Below are positions 1 through 11,610 of a stretch of 64,000 nt of DNA, piece after piece; position 1 is the stretch's first letter, and each line of letters opens with the position of its first letter. The position numbers and the translations under genes were made by a program. This DNA is from Daucus carota subsp. sativus (lineage: Eukaryota > Streptophyta > Magnoliopsida > Apiales > Apiaceae), in the NCBI RefSeq assembly GCF_001625215.2, contig NC_030387.2, positions 33,379,606 to 33,443,605 of the forward strand, given 5' to 3'. The notes below the pieces were generated by a model, which did no database searches, was not told the DNA's origin, and was given only the letters and a program-made list of their open reading frames with translations.

Positions 1-172
1 ATGAAAATTTGCTTAGAGAAAGAATACCGTCTTTTTCTTTACAACTCTTTCACTTCATTTATTAGTTTGGTTTCCAGTACAAGCCTGGTCATACAGTGAT
101 AGTATCGGCCATTCTTGCAATTCATATTAATTGTATAGTTGCCTGATGGTGTGTTAAAAATTATACCTGTAG

Positions 173-1836
173 GCAATTCTAGCTTCATCCTCCTGGGATA
201 AGTCCATTCGCTTATGGGATGTTTTTCAAGGAAAAGGTGTGGTTGAGACATTTTCTCATACCCATGATGTTCTTACTGTTGTTTATCGCCCGGACGGAAA
301 GCAATTGGCTTGCAGCACTTTAGATGGTCAAATCTATTTTTGGGACCCAATTGACGGATTGCTGATGTGTACCATCGAGGGCCGTAGAGATATAGCTGGA
401 GGACGCTTGATGACTGACCGTACGTCAGCTGCTAACTCCACTTCCGGAAAATGCTTCACTAGCTTGTGTTATTCTGCCGATGGAAATTATATATTAGCTG
501 GGGGAAAGAGTAAATACATTTGTATGTATGATGTGGCTGATCAGGTATGTCTTAATGCATTTAACTTCCTCTGTCAATAATTTGGCTTTATCTGCAATAT
601 GTCTCTAGATAATTGCATCTACTGACTACTTGATACAGCGATTTAGTAGTTTTGTAGAACTAAATCAGGCTATTTGTTTTATGTTTCCAAATCAAAAGTT
701 TGGGAACTTCCAGATTTCAGTAATATTATTTTGATATGTGTGATTCGGATGTGGTTTATATTTAGGTCGTTTCCAAATTTCTGTGGGTGAATCACATTGA
801 ATGTAATCGTTATGTGTAGGTGTTGCTGCGAAGATTCCAAATCACCCATAATCTTTCACTAGATGGAGTTCTTGACTTCTTGAATTCAAAGAATATGACA
901 GATGCTGGTCCACTAAATTTAATTGATGATGATAATAGTGATACAGAGGAAGGTGTTGACAACCAAACACGAGGAAATGCAAGTTACAATTTACCAGGAG
1001 CACTGCCTAACAAAGGGAGGCCTGTTATTCAAACTAAGTGCTTGAGAATTGCACCTACTGGTCGGAGCTGGGCTGCAGCAACAACAGAAGGAGTTTTGGT
1101 TTATTCAATAGATGATTCCTTCATCTTCGATCCTACCGATCTAGACATCGATGTGACACCTGAGGTACTTTGAGTTTTATTTTGCAATCATAACTGATAT
1201 GATTTGAACTAGATATCATCTGATTCCTAGACATACGGTGGTTGTAGAGTTTCACCAACCACTTCTCTAAGCAATCCATATTACAATATTTAGCATCTGT
1301 CAAGTTTTAAAGACTTCATTAATTTTCATCTTACACAGGCCGTTGATACAGCTCTGAGTGAAGATCATTTTGATAGAGCTTTAATTCTCAGCTTACGTTT
1401 AAATGAAGATGCCTTGATTAAAAAGTGCATCATATCCGTCTTCCCAGCAGATATACCAGCTGTTATTTCCTCTATCCCTACGAAATATCTACAAAGGTTA
1501 ATTGAGGCATTTGCGGAGCTTCTGGAAAAGTGCCCACATTTGGAATTCATTCTTCGTTGGTGTCAGGTTTGGCTTCACTTGAAATTTAATATATTTACAT
1601 TATTTGCTTTACTGAAACACTCTCTTGCAGCAGCCTTGTGATAATCTTTAATTGGTTTGTCTATTTCACAGGAGTTGTGTAAAGTTCATGGTAATTCCAT
1701 TCAGCAGAATTCTAGAAATTTGCTTCCGGCTCTAAAATCATTACAGAAGGCTATTACGAGGACGCATCAAGATCTGGCAGAGACATGTTCTTCCAATGAA
1801 TATTTGCTTCGATATTTGTGCTCTTCAAGTTCGTAG
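173..1836 (+). CDS. PWP2: PWP2-like WD40 protein of the SSU processome (3' part only)
   Basis: Last four exons of a periodic tryptophan protein 2 homologue; the 5' part lies outside the window. Exons 173-544, 820-1164, 1339-1566 and 1672-1836 (stop TAG 1834-1836), all with GT-AG borders, give 369 residues. The first exon opens in a WD repeat (SSSWDKSIRLWDVF) and contains another (DGQIYFWDP). The last exons form the helical C-terminal Utp12-type region (DHFDRALILSLRLNE, RWCQELCKVHG, LLPALKSLQKAI) that closes PWP2 proteins. In yeast and humans PWP2/UTP1 is a nucleolar UTP-B subunit needed for early 18S pre-rRNA cleavage; that role is inferred here by homology. The next gene downstream on the same strand (UTP5-like) serves the same particle. 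Bases 1-172 look like intron ending in TGTAG. Identification is firm; function is by family. Confidence 0.93.
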
Positions 1837-3321
1837 ACTCAATTTATTAAATTTTCTGTATTTTACTGGTAAGCTTCTCTGATGGGATGTGAATGCTGAT
1901 TTACTGTATTTATAGGCCATTAGTTTGTGATCATTGATCCTTTGGTGATTATTGGTAGTCGCTTAGAAGTTAATGCATAGCATGATTAGTACGCTCGAAT
2001 CTGCCCATAATTCTGCCATAGTTTTTGACTGGTTAAGATGTGGTAAACATGAACATCACCTGCTTTTGAAGGTCAAGCCAGGCTGACTGCGACTACTCCA
2101 CTATATTGTATATTGTATCTATAACTTTTGTTATCAACTTAAGTCAACAACAGAAATTAATGAGGATGATATTCCACTACCTTTTTTTAATCTTACATAT
2201 ACGCACTTTTCTATTTCTAATTTGTTAGTGTTTATGACTAACCAAATCAAGACGAGTTCATGAAGTCTTTTGTGATTTATTTTTGTTTGCAGGGATTTGA
2301 AAGAGATGATGATTAAATGGCATTCCAGCTTATGTTGAAAGATCAATTAGCATCAGTAAAAACTAACCCTGTTTTGTTGTTGGACATGAATGAGAGCATT
2401 ATGAATAGGTCTGTGTCACCTTACAACAGGGGATGGACCTAATATTTGGATAGTCTATGTTCCCAGTGTTTAAAGAATCGGGTGTGAAATTGAAGCCCCT
2501 CTTTAAAAGCATTGCTCTCTAGCAGCTGTTGGCGAGTCTGTATGGGGTCATGTCTGAATATGAGAAATCTCTCTGATTTATAAAGTTTCGTGCTAGCAAT
2601 TTTTCTCCCGGATTGTAGTTCTACTTGGCTGTTTGAAAACAGATGGTCGAATGCAGGGAGAAGTGGTGTTTTGAGGGGAAGTACTGTCCAGTTCCCTGTA
2701 TAATACTTGTTACTGTACTAATTAGAGTCATGAAATTTAGTACTATTGTTTTACAGATATTAAATCAAAATTTATACACCTTTTTTGTCGTGTTATTAGT
2801 TTTTCTTGCATTCGAAGATTATTGTTACACACTGTAAAAGGAAAATACTTTAGAAGGCAGACAATACATTAGAGCCAGAGGGCACATGAAATTCAAATTG
2901 AATGTGAAAATGTACTCGTATGACAATTGACAGCTAGCGATTTTTCAATCATCACCAATTCAAATATAGTACAAATTTCATTTCACTGCACTTTAAATGA
3001 ACACAGTCCAGTAGTGCAAAATTGTGTAATACAGTATTAAGTTTGCAATTATCACTCTAATGTATATTCTCTCGGTCCTTCTCCCTTAGTAGTTTACATG
3101 TGAGAGGTAGTTTACATATGAGAGGACACGGAGACTAGTACATTACATTTAATAATCTGTTTAACAGCAAACAGCAGATTCAAGAAATATTTAAATATAG
3201 AAAGTAGGAGTGATAAAAGAAATTTGATAACGTTCTTATTCCTATTTTGTAATTATACATTCAAATATTGATTGTATTTTAAGATAAAAATTTATATTTT
3301 GATCTTAAATTATATTAATAA
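1837..3321. other. 3' flank of PWP2, no gene seen
   Basis: About 1.5 kb of AT-rich sequence after the PWP2 stop. The first few hundred bases probably include the 3' UTR. Only short, low-complexity open frames occur and none resembles a protein family. The Helitron begins at its right edge. Confidence 0.6.
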
Positions 3322-4501
3322 CTAGCCTTTAACCCGTGCAAAGCACGGGCGCTTATATAACTCGTAATTTATTAATTATAATTTAAATCTTAACCCCATT
3401 TTATTAGTATTTTAGTATTAATAATTTGGATTTTAGTTAAATTATATTAACCAACTGATTATATCTTCTGACGAAAATTTAGCTTTCACAATTTATTATC
3501 TATCTATAATTATTTTTCTGATATTAATATGTGATAGTTTATTATTCAATTAATTTTAAATCAAAATTTTCATATTTCATATATCTTCATATGTTACGTA
3601 ATGGTTCGTGTTTGTAATGAAATAGAACACGTTAGAGTTAAATTTCGAGTAGAATACGTTATAATTAAAAAGTTAGAGTTAAATTTCGAGTAGAATACGT
3701 TATAATTAAAAAGTAGTGTCTCTAATTATTTATATGTATTTTAGACAAAAGATATTCAAAATTGTATATTTATAATTAGTTATACATTTATCTATAAAAT
3801 TTTTTTAATATTAATATTTGTTATTAACAGTAGTTTCATTTTTTTCACCTTTAACCTCGTGCAAAGCACGGGCGTGTATATGATTCGTAATTTATTAATT
3901 ATAATTTAATTCTTAACACCATTTTATTAGTATTTTAGTATTAATGAATTGGATTTTAGTTAAATTATATTAACCAACTCGTTATATCTCCTAACGGAAA
4001 TTTAGCTTTCACAATTTATTATCTATCTATAAATATTTTTCTATATTAATATGTGACAGTTTATTATTCAATTTAAATCAAAATTTTCATATTTCATATA
4101 TCTTCATATGTTACATAATGGCTCGTGTTTGTAATGAAATAGAATATGTAAGTGTTAAATTTCGAGTAGAATATGTTATAATTAAAAAGTAGCGTCTTTA
4201 ATTATTTATATGTATTTTAGACAAAAGATATTCAAAATTGTATATATATGATTAGTTATACGTTTATTTATAAGTAATTTTTAATATTAATATATGTTAT
4301 TAACAGTAGTTTCACCTTTTTTTTAACTAATTATAAATTATATTTAAAAAGATATTAATATACATAAGGAGTGTTTTTAGTATATGAAACTGTTTAATAG
4401 ATATCTATTTGTAGACTTTTAGTTTTAGAGGAGAGTACCAAACCAAAATTTTGTACGACTACAAATTATACCTATGTTGGCTTTTTATAGTATAGTATAG
4501 A
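3322..4501 (-). mobile_element. Complete non-autonomous Helitron, 1180 bp
   Basis: Read on the minus strand, the element starts with TCTATACTATACTATAAA (from 4501 down), the TC-type 5' end of plant Helitrons. It ends with a 17-nt hairpin (CCCGTGC-TTT-GCACGGG, 3333-3349), a short spacer and CTAG (3322-3325). The flanking bases are A before the 5' end and T after the 3' end on that strand, so the insertion lies in an AT dinucleotide without target duplication, as Helitrons do. No Rep/helicase coding sequence is present, so it depends on a helper in trans. A second, diverged 3'-hairpin copy lies inside it at 3855-3872. Confidence 0.88.
3326..4325. repeat. Tandem duplication inside the Helitron
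   Basis: Two adjacent copies, about 3326-3846 and 3847-4325, share most of their sequence, each beginning at the CTTTAACC...GCACGGGCG hairpin and ending near AACAGTAGTTTCA. The first copy is longer because it also holds a short direct duplication (GTTAGAGTTAAATTTCGAG..., about 3629-3712). The copies have since diverged by small substitutions. Confidence 0.85.
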
Positions 4502-4901
4502 TTACAACCAGTTTAATTTTAGTATCGACATAAACTTACCTATATGATATGCGTGTTATGATTATTTTTATATTCTCAGCGTTTGTCTAAAGTTAATTAA
4601 AATTTGTAACTTGAACGAGCATAATAATTGGAATAAACTAAAGAAAATATATAAAATAATTCCTTAATCAAAGATTTAGGTGTTGATCGGGAGAAACTTG
4701 CAGGACCAAAACGTAATAACGCTAATTTGTAGAGACATGTTCGCAATTTGTGTGTAGGAAGTACAGAGGCCCAAACAACCCCTAAAATCCTGCTTAAACC
4801 CTATATTTCTTTCTTTGTTTCTACCCCCTTTGCAGCCGGAAACCACCGATTTTCCTTTTTTCCGGTCAATTTCTTGAGGTGGGTTGCTCGCTGTAATAAC
4901 A

Positions 4902-7900
4902 ATGGCGAAAGACAAGCAGCAAAAATCAGCCATCACATCTTTTACTTCCAGAGGCGACTTCCTTGCTATTCTTTACTCCCAAAGCTACATCAAAGTAATC
5001 TCTCTCTCTCTCCCTCCCTCCCTCTATCTCTCCCTCTATCTCTCTCCCTCCCTCTCCCTCTCCCCGCCCTCCCTCCTTCTCCCTCTCTCTATACACATAC
5101 GTATATTTATTGTATAAACACATACTTATGTTATTCCAATCCCAATTTGAGCTGTTGGGTATTTAATTTGTTGCAAGTAGCCAATTTTGTTGAATTTGAG
5201 CTACAAGAATAATAACAATAGTGTATTGGCTTATAATGTGTTGTATCAATATAATTTTCACTTTATTGCATCATGTTCAAATTTTTATTTACATTTGTTT
5301 AATTACTTGTTTTGAAGCATGTTAACAAAATGCAAGTTTGTGTGCAGTTGTAATATATGGTTGAGTCATGTAAATTTATTTACATACTCATGATTTTCTT
5401 AATAATGTGGCACAGGTATGGAATACACTTGATGGAAGCCTATTTGCAGAGTGGAAACCATCTGATGGAAATGATAGTTATACATTTTCGTCCATGACAT
5501 GTGTTTTCACCGGGAAGAAGGTAGTCTTACACTCCGGTCAAGGCATTTTCTACCATAAATCTGCAATGTGTTTGGTGTAAATATATCTCTTATCTGATCC
5601 TTACATAGCTGTGTTTTTTTCGTACTTCTTTAGCGTAAACCAAAGAAAGGTACTTTTCTTGTGGCCCTTGGCACAGATAATGGAGATGTCCTGGTTATCG
5701 ATATTGTCACCGCTGAGATGAAGTGGAAATCAAGTGCATGCCTTCCAGGGTATGATAGTAATATTCTTATAGGGTATTATATGCATTTCTGTTTGATCAT
5801 ACTAGAGCTTTGTAGCACTACAGGATATTATATGCATTTCTGTTTGATAAATATGTCCATGTGGATTCGTTAAACTTGAATGGAAGTTCTGATTTTGTTC
5901 CATACATCATTTGAATATGAGGTTACGTTTTGCTTTATATTGGGCATAGCTCGGGTCTTTTAATGGTGGATGTATATATGCATTTTTATGCGCAAGTGCA
6001 TATTGACATTGACTTGAAAGGGATGCTACTCGCTTTAACACTTTAAAAAAGATTACTTGAATCTCTGCACAAATACCGACCCATAGATTTACAAGGGCAC
6101 AATTTTTTTACCCACTTTAAAAGATTACTGGCAATCTTATTAGTTGCACTGGTTATTTTAAGATTAATTATGTCCCCTATCTGTTTCATAAGTAATTTCA
6201 GTATATTTTATTTATCTTGAATACAGTTAATAAGGATATTAAATACTTTCGTTGCAATATTAAACACTAAACTGTAAACATATATGAACTGTGTACATTG
6301 CTCCAAACTTTCACACTGGAGCTCCTTATCTTTCTTGGTTACTTTCTTTTTACTGTCTAAGTCGCAGCTACTTGTACATTGACTAATGCTGATTGTCGCT
6401 CTTTCTCTATATTCTTACAGAGGAATTGTCAGCCTCTCTTTTTCAAACGAAGGAAGCAAACTGTATGCAGTTGGTACGAAGGGGATGGTTTCTGATATGA
6501 ACTCAAAAACCGGAGAACTTTTTAAGGTGTTGGAACTTTCTAAAGATTTCATCATTTCATCATCTTTTTGTGGTAAGTTATTAAGTTATTATTGTTTTAG
6601 TTTATTGTGAGTCCTTATGCATGTTCTGTTCTTATACATATTTCATTCTGCACAGACGAGAAAATAGTAACCGCTACAACTTCTGGTGTGCGAGTTTTTG
6701 GTCTGGAAGATGGGAATGAATTGGTCAAGCTCCCTGCTGATTTGGTATATTCAACTCCTTGTCTGTACTTTTTAATTATATATATTAATTTATCAAGTGA
6801 TATATAGTTTATATATGAGATGTCCCTATATCAGGGATCTGTGCGGCATATCTCTATCTCTGATGATGCCAAGGCCATCATTACATCAAATGTTGACGAA
6901 AAACACCTTCAAGTGTGGAAGTGTGGATTGAGCACAGGAACTGTTAACCCTGGCACTATTCTTTTCATGAAAAGCCATCCATTAAATGTTGAATGTAAAA
7001 AAGGTTTCTCTGCAGAAGATGGTGTAGTTGTCCTTTCAGTTTCAGTTTCAGGACCAACGTATATCTGGAATTTAAACACTTCATCCGATAATGAAGTAAA
7101 GCCTACTAAAATTTCAGTCCAAAAGACTGCAAATGAAGTAAATGGCACTCCTGGAAAATCAAGGAAGAATCGTGCTTTGATAGTTGCTGCCAGAATTCAT
7201 GCTTTAAATTCAGATGGTCAGGTGACAGTCCTTGTGGCATACGGTTCTATTAATTCCCCAAAATTTAGTTTCTTGGATATACCTAGAACTGGAGAGGATG
7301 TTGTTATAACTGCTGGGGAGGACACAGTAGAATTGACAACTATTGGTGAACAAAATGGGACTCCTGAAGATAGAGGTAGGGCGGTTATGTTAGTCTCTTG
7401 CCTGATTGTACATTGAAGTTTAATTTTTTTTAATGCTGCATATACTTTCTTGCCTAGTTTGTTCCCTCTATTTTAGTAAATGCTAGCAGTTCACATATTA
7501 AATTATCGCCTATTATACCTAGGAATGGCTTTCGCGAATTGGGGCTCAACTTAGTCATTTATAGAATTTCAAGTCTTGATTATTAGCAATAATTTAAAAG
7601 TTTCTAGCACAAAGTGTAGTTCTAATATTTGAGAAGCTTCTGCTTATTCCAAGTTATTTTAGAATTTGTAAGCCTCATTTTAAAGGCTGTAAACAGCATG
7701 TTTATACACAGAATTTATTTCCTTCATTAGCCCTTGCAGATGCCCAAAAAAGGCAACACAAAAAAAATTAAGGAATCCTGTTAGAGTATGCAGGGGTGAA
7801 TAAGTTCTATGTTCATGGATTTTACTTGTGTTTTTGGATAAGTGACTGGATGAAATGTTGAAATCTGGCATTTAATGTTTATTAATGTCTTTAAAACTGA

Positions 7901-10351
7901 TTCCAGGTTATCTTTTACAGGTGTAGATGAAATAGAAGCTGCAGATGGACTTGTTCAAAAAGCAAAATCTAGTAAAAAAAGAGCCAAAAGGGAACCAGAA
8001 ACTGCTGATATGGAAGCTTTATTAGACCGTGGTAGACTTCATCGCATAGTTTCTCTTATGTAGCGCCTATAAACCACTACTTATCTCTGGATACCCAAAC
8101 TTTATGGCCTGCTATTTTCTGTTTGGCGTACATTTTTGTCTTTTTTTACCATAATTTCTGTGTGTTAAAAGTGCAGTTTATGACTTAGTAAGAAAAACAT
8201 ATCCTGGCTTTTGGGGCCACTTAAAGAAGTTAAATCCAATTAGTACCCTTGAACGGTTGAGAAAGCAAAATTATAGTTTATATTACTAGATAATAGTTCA
8301 CGCGTTCTTTCTTTTTTCCTGTATATATGTTGGCGTGTAGGTTTTTGCATGGACCAAATGGGTTTCTAGTTCTAGTGCTTATTTGAATTGCCTCGTTAAA
8401 AAACCTAATCAAGTGATGCCTCAAACTTTAAATTCTTACAGCATCTCAACATTAAGGTGTCAGTCATCCTGATCTATCTATTCCATTGCCACCTTTCCTG
8501 CTTCCTTTTTTCTTGGGGGCACAAATTTTGGGGCATGTCACCTGCACAGTTACAACTTTAGTGTTATCCTCGCTATGTTTACCTTCGAATAATCTGTCAC
8601 GTTTTTATAGTTAATAACTTCAAATTATATAAAATTATTCTATCAACCAGATATTAACTTAGAATGAAAAAAAAATTACTAACAAGGCCAGCTGAATGGG
8701 TCCATACTAAACACCTGCCCGACCTTGTAAATTCTGGTTTAATATACAGTAATTTTGTATGCTTGGGAACTGGCATATATTTGAAGATAACCTTATTGTG
8801 CTTCTCAAATAGGTCATGGGGAGCCTATGGATGGAGTTGAAGTTGAATATGATTTAAGTGAGCCAACCATGGGTGAGAAACTTGTAGATTTGAATTTATC
8901 AGACGGCAATAAAGTTGAGAATCGTGAGCAGCAACAGTCTCCTCAGACGAAGCTTCCCAGTGCAGACTCGGTTCATCTGTTGCTTAAGCAAGCACTGCAT
9001 GCTGATGATCGAGCTCTACTGTTAGATTGCTTGCATAGGAAAGATGAAAAGGTGCTTATAAACATCATTTGTTTTGTCTTTTTAAACATTAAAATTAGTC
9101 CACAGGTCTGGTTATTAGCCAAAGTAATATGAGTAGCACACCCGAAAATAGCCTTGTTGAGCACTACCAATCTCATTTTTGCTAGCAATATCTTCTTGTT
9201 GCAGGTTGTTGCAAATTCAGTTTCGTTGTTAAATACATCTGATGTTTTGAAGCTTCTGCAGTCTCTTATATCTATTGTCCAGTCACGGTATAACCTTCTT
9301 GTTTCATCTTTTTTTATTATCTCAACTAAAGCATCTGATATCTAAAAGTAGTGCTTCTTGGAGTATATTATATTGGATATACATCAACTTTCCGCACAAG
9401 CTGGTTATTTTTATACTAGCTGCCTTCTGGCTCAAGATTCTCTGCTATTCTTGTGACCTGTCAGTGTCTAATAACTATGAATGTCTTGATAATTCTGCTG
9501 TAACTATTAGCTCATTTTCATTTCAGGGGGGCGGTACTAGCATGTGCACTTCCATGGCTTAGAAGTTTAATCCTTCAACATTCAAGTGGTATAATGTCAC
9601 ATGAATCTTCGTTGGCTGCTTTAAACTCGTTATATCAGGTAAGACAGTAAAACCCAGAACGAAATGGATAAATATAATCAAAATATTCTTTCAAAACTAG
9701 GCTGCATATGTAATTGAGATAAGTTGCAGGGAAAAAGCAGTAAATAAATGCTCAAAAATAGAGGATAATAGGTGCTTACTTGAAACCAATGGTAGAAAAA
9801 CGAATGCTTCTTGTAGGAGTTCAAAACAGGGCACCTTTTTTTGTTTAAAACAGGCTTTGGATTGTGCTTTTCTCCCAAAAAATATGGGTTCTTATTAATT
9901 TTGATATAAATGAGTGGCATGTACATAGATAGTGCAAGTGATTGCCCATGGTGACTATTATTAATTCTTCTAGCTGTTTTACATAATGTTAAAAACACGT
10001 GAACCAGTTCTATCATTTTCTGAATTGATTATGCACCTGCTTCAGCTTATAGAATCTCGGGTTTCAAATTACAATCCAGTGGTACAATTATCAAGCAGCT
10101 TGGACTTGCTTTCTGCTGGGGTAAGTTCAACAGTAATCTGGAACTTTTTTATAGCGATCTGCGGCCAACTTATGCGGTCTGTTTCCATGCAGACTATTGA
10201 TGATGATGCAGATGATGATGATGTAATACCACCAACCATTTACGAGGACAAGGATGAAAGTGATGAAGAGGAATATGAAGATGCTATGGAGACTGACGAA
10301 GAGGATAAAATAGAAGCAAAGACTTTCAGTGATTTCAGCGATAGTGATTAA
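4902..10351 (+). CDS. UTP5: WDR43/UTP5-like WD40 protein, SSU processome
   Basis: Twelve-exon gene: 4902-4994, 5416-5520, 5634-5749, 6421-6572, 6656-6744, 6835-7375, 7921-8031, 8813-9051, 9205-9287, 9527-9638, 10046-10120, 10193-10351; 1875 nt, 624 residues, all introns GT-AG. The N-terminal half is a divergent WD40 propeller (IKVWNTLDGSLFAEWKPS, LVALGTDNGDVLVIDI, LQVWKCG). Around residues 365-400 is a basic linker (KSSKKRAKREPE). Residues about 455-572 form a Utp12 domain (SVHLLLKQALHADDRALLLDCLHRKDE is split by an intron), followed by a strongly acidic tail ending DFSDSD. In yeast, UTP5 belongs to the t-UTP/UTP-A subcomplex that couples rDNA transcription to pre-rRNA processing. The start is the first ATG of the exon, directly before the conserved ITSFTSRGDFLAILY stretch. 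Strong identification; function inferred. Confidence 0.92.
4997..5094 (+). repeat. CT-rich microsatellite in UTP5 intron 1
   Basis: About 100 bases of imperfect (TCTC/TCCC)n just after the exon 1 donor of the UTP5 gene. It produces spurious Leu/Ser/Pro-rich open frames on both strands. Confidence 0.9.
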
Positions 10352-11610
10352 ATGGATTGAGTAAGTTTAGAAGCTGCATTTTGTGGATGACCAGTGGAAG
10401 GAAATGTTGCTTATGGAACGGCCATTCATTTAAATTAGGACCGTCTATCTGGGAAGGATACCAATTTAAGAGCCCGTGAACTGGCAGACATTTATCAAGC
10501 AGTGCTCCAGCCAAATTGCCGTTGCATCATTTATATATGTCAATGCATGGCCCATGGTTTATTTAAGTTCTCAGAAACTGAAATATTGATGAATAATTGT
10601 ACTATTAATGTAGGCATTGTGTTTTTTGAGATGACTGTTTATGGTCTAGTTATTCTTTGTTAATCAATTTCCCATTTTTGAAAGATTTAATATCAGCTGT
10701 TACTTTTTTGTCTGCCTCTCCTTGGCGGCCTTTCAACAGATTGTTATTTTGGCTTTTCTGAAACTATTAATTTTAGTTTACGTTGTCCGAGGGAACTTCA
10801 GTTTTTCCATGAAAGACCAGTTTCTTAATTCAGTGGTCCACACTAGTTAAAGTTTACTTTATATGGTTTATATGAAGAATTTTGTGTAAATACTAATAAC
10901 TCATAAAAACTTAAAGGGGATATATGCTATAGGCATCTGTTTTCACATGTTAGGAGTATGTTATGAGCAGTGTTAAAAAAACGGTAATCAGATATAATCA
11001 ATGAAAACATGGAATAAGAATTAATCAGAAATCAACTAAATGATCAACTAAATAACTGAAGATATCACTGATAATTCGTCACCTTGGTTCATATTAATCT
11101 CCGACTCTTAGTTGTGAGCATCAATTGATCAACGAAAATTGTGAGCATTAATTGGTCAACTTCGTTTACATTATAGTAGGAGTATTCGTCTGTCATTTTG
11201 GAATTTCATGAAAGCGAAAAATTATACCGACTAAATAACTGAAGACGATGCCAACACACAGGCACCATCATTCTTAGGCAAGGTAAATAAATGAAGACAA
11301 AGTCGACCAAATTACTAAATCTAGCAGAACAAAATTCTCATTGCATAATGGTATATCGCCATATCAAGATCCAAATCACAGCTGCAACTTGAATCTGAAT
11401 ATTTTTACCCCCCAATCAATTTACAAAAGCAAGGCAATAACTTAACTGCCAGGCACTACCTACATATTAACTCATACCAAATGAGCCCAAAACAAACATT
11501 CACATATTGTATAAGTCAAAAGATCCAGCATGCTAGATCCATCATGCTGGTACAAAGGGACAACAAGCCAGAACTGACATCAACCCATAGCATCTGATAA
11601 ACATTAATTT
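10352..11610. other. Convergent intergenic region UTP5/BRCC36
   Basis: Holds the 3' UTRs of the two convergent genes. Around 10975-11100 is a CAGTGTTAAAAAAACGG start followed by ATCAGAT/ATCAAT motifs that resembles one end of the hAT-like MITE at 51750, but no matching second end or target duplication was found. No other feature is visible. Confidence 0.5.

Noticed and set aside
4748-5212. 154-codon plus-strand and 65-codon minus-strand frames over the UTP5 first exon
   Set aside because: They come from the CT microsatellite and lie out of frame with the clear UTP5 exon at 4902-4994.
10975-11100. CAGTGTTAAAAAAACGG resembling a hAT end
   Set aside because: No second end or 8-bp duplication could be found nearby.
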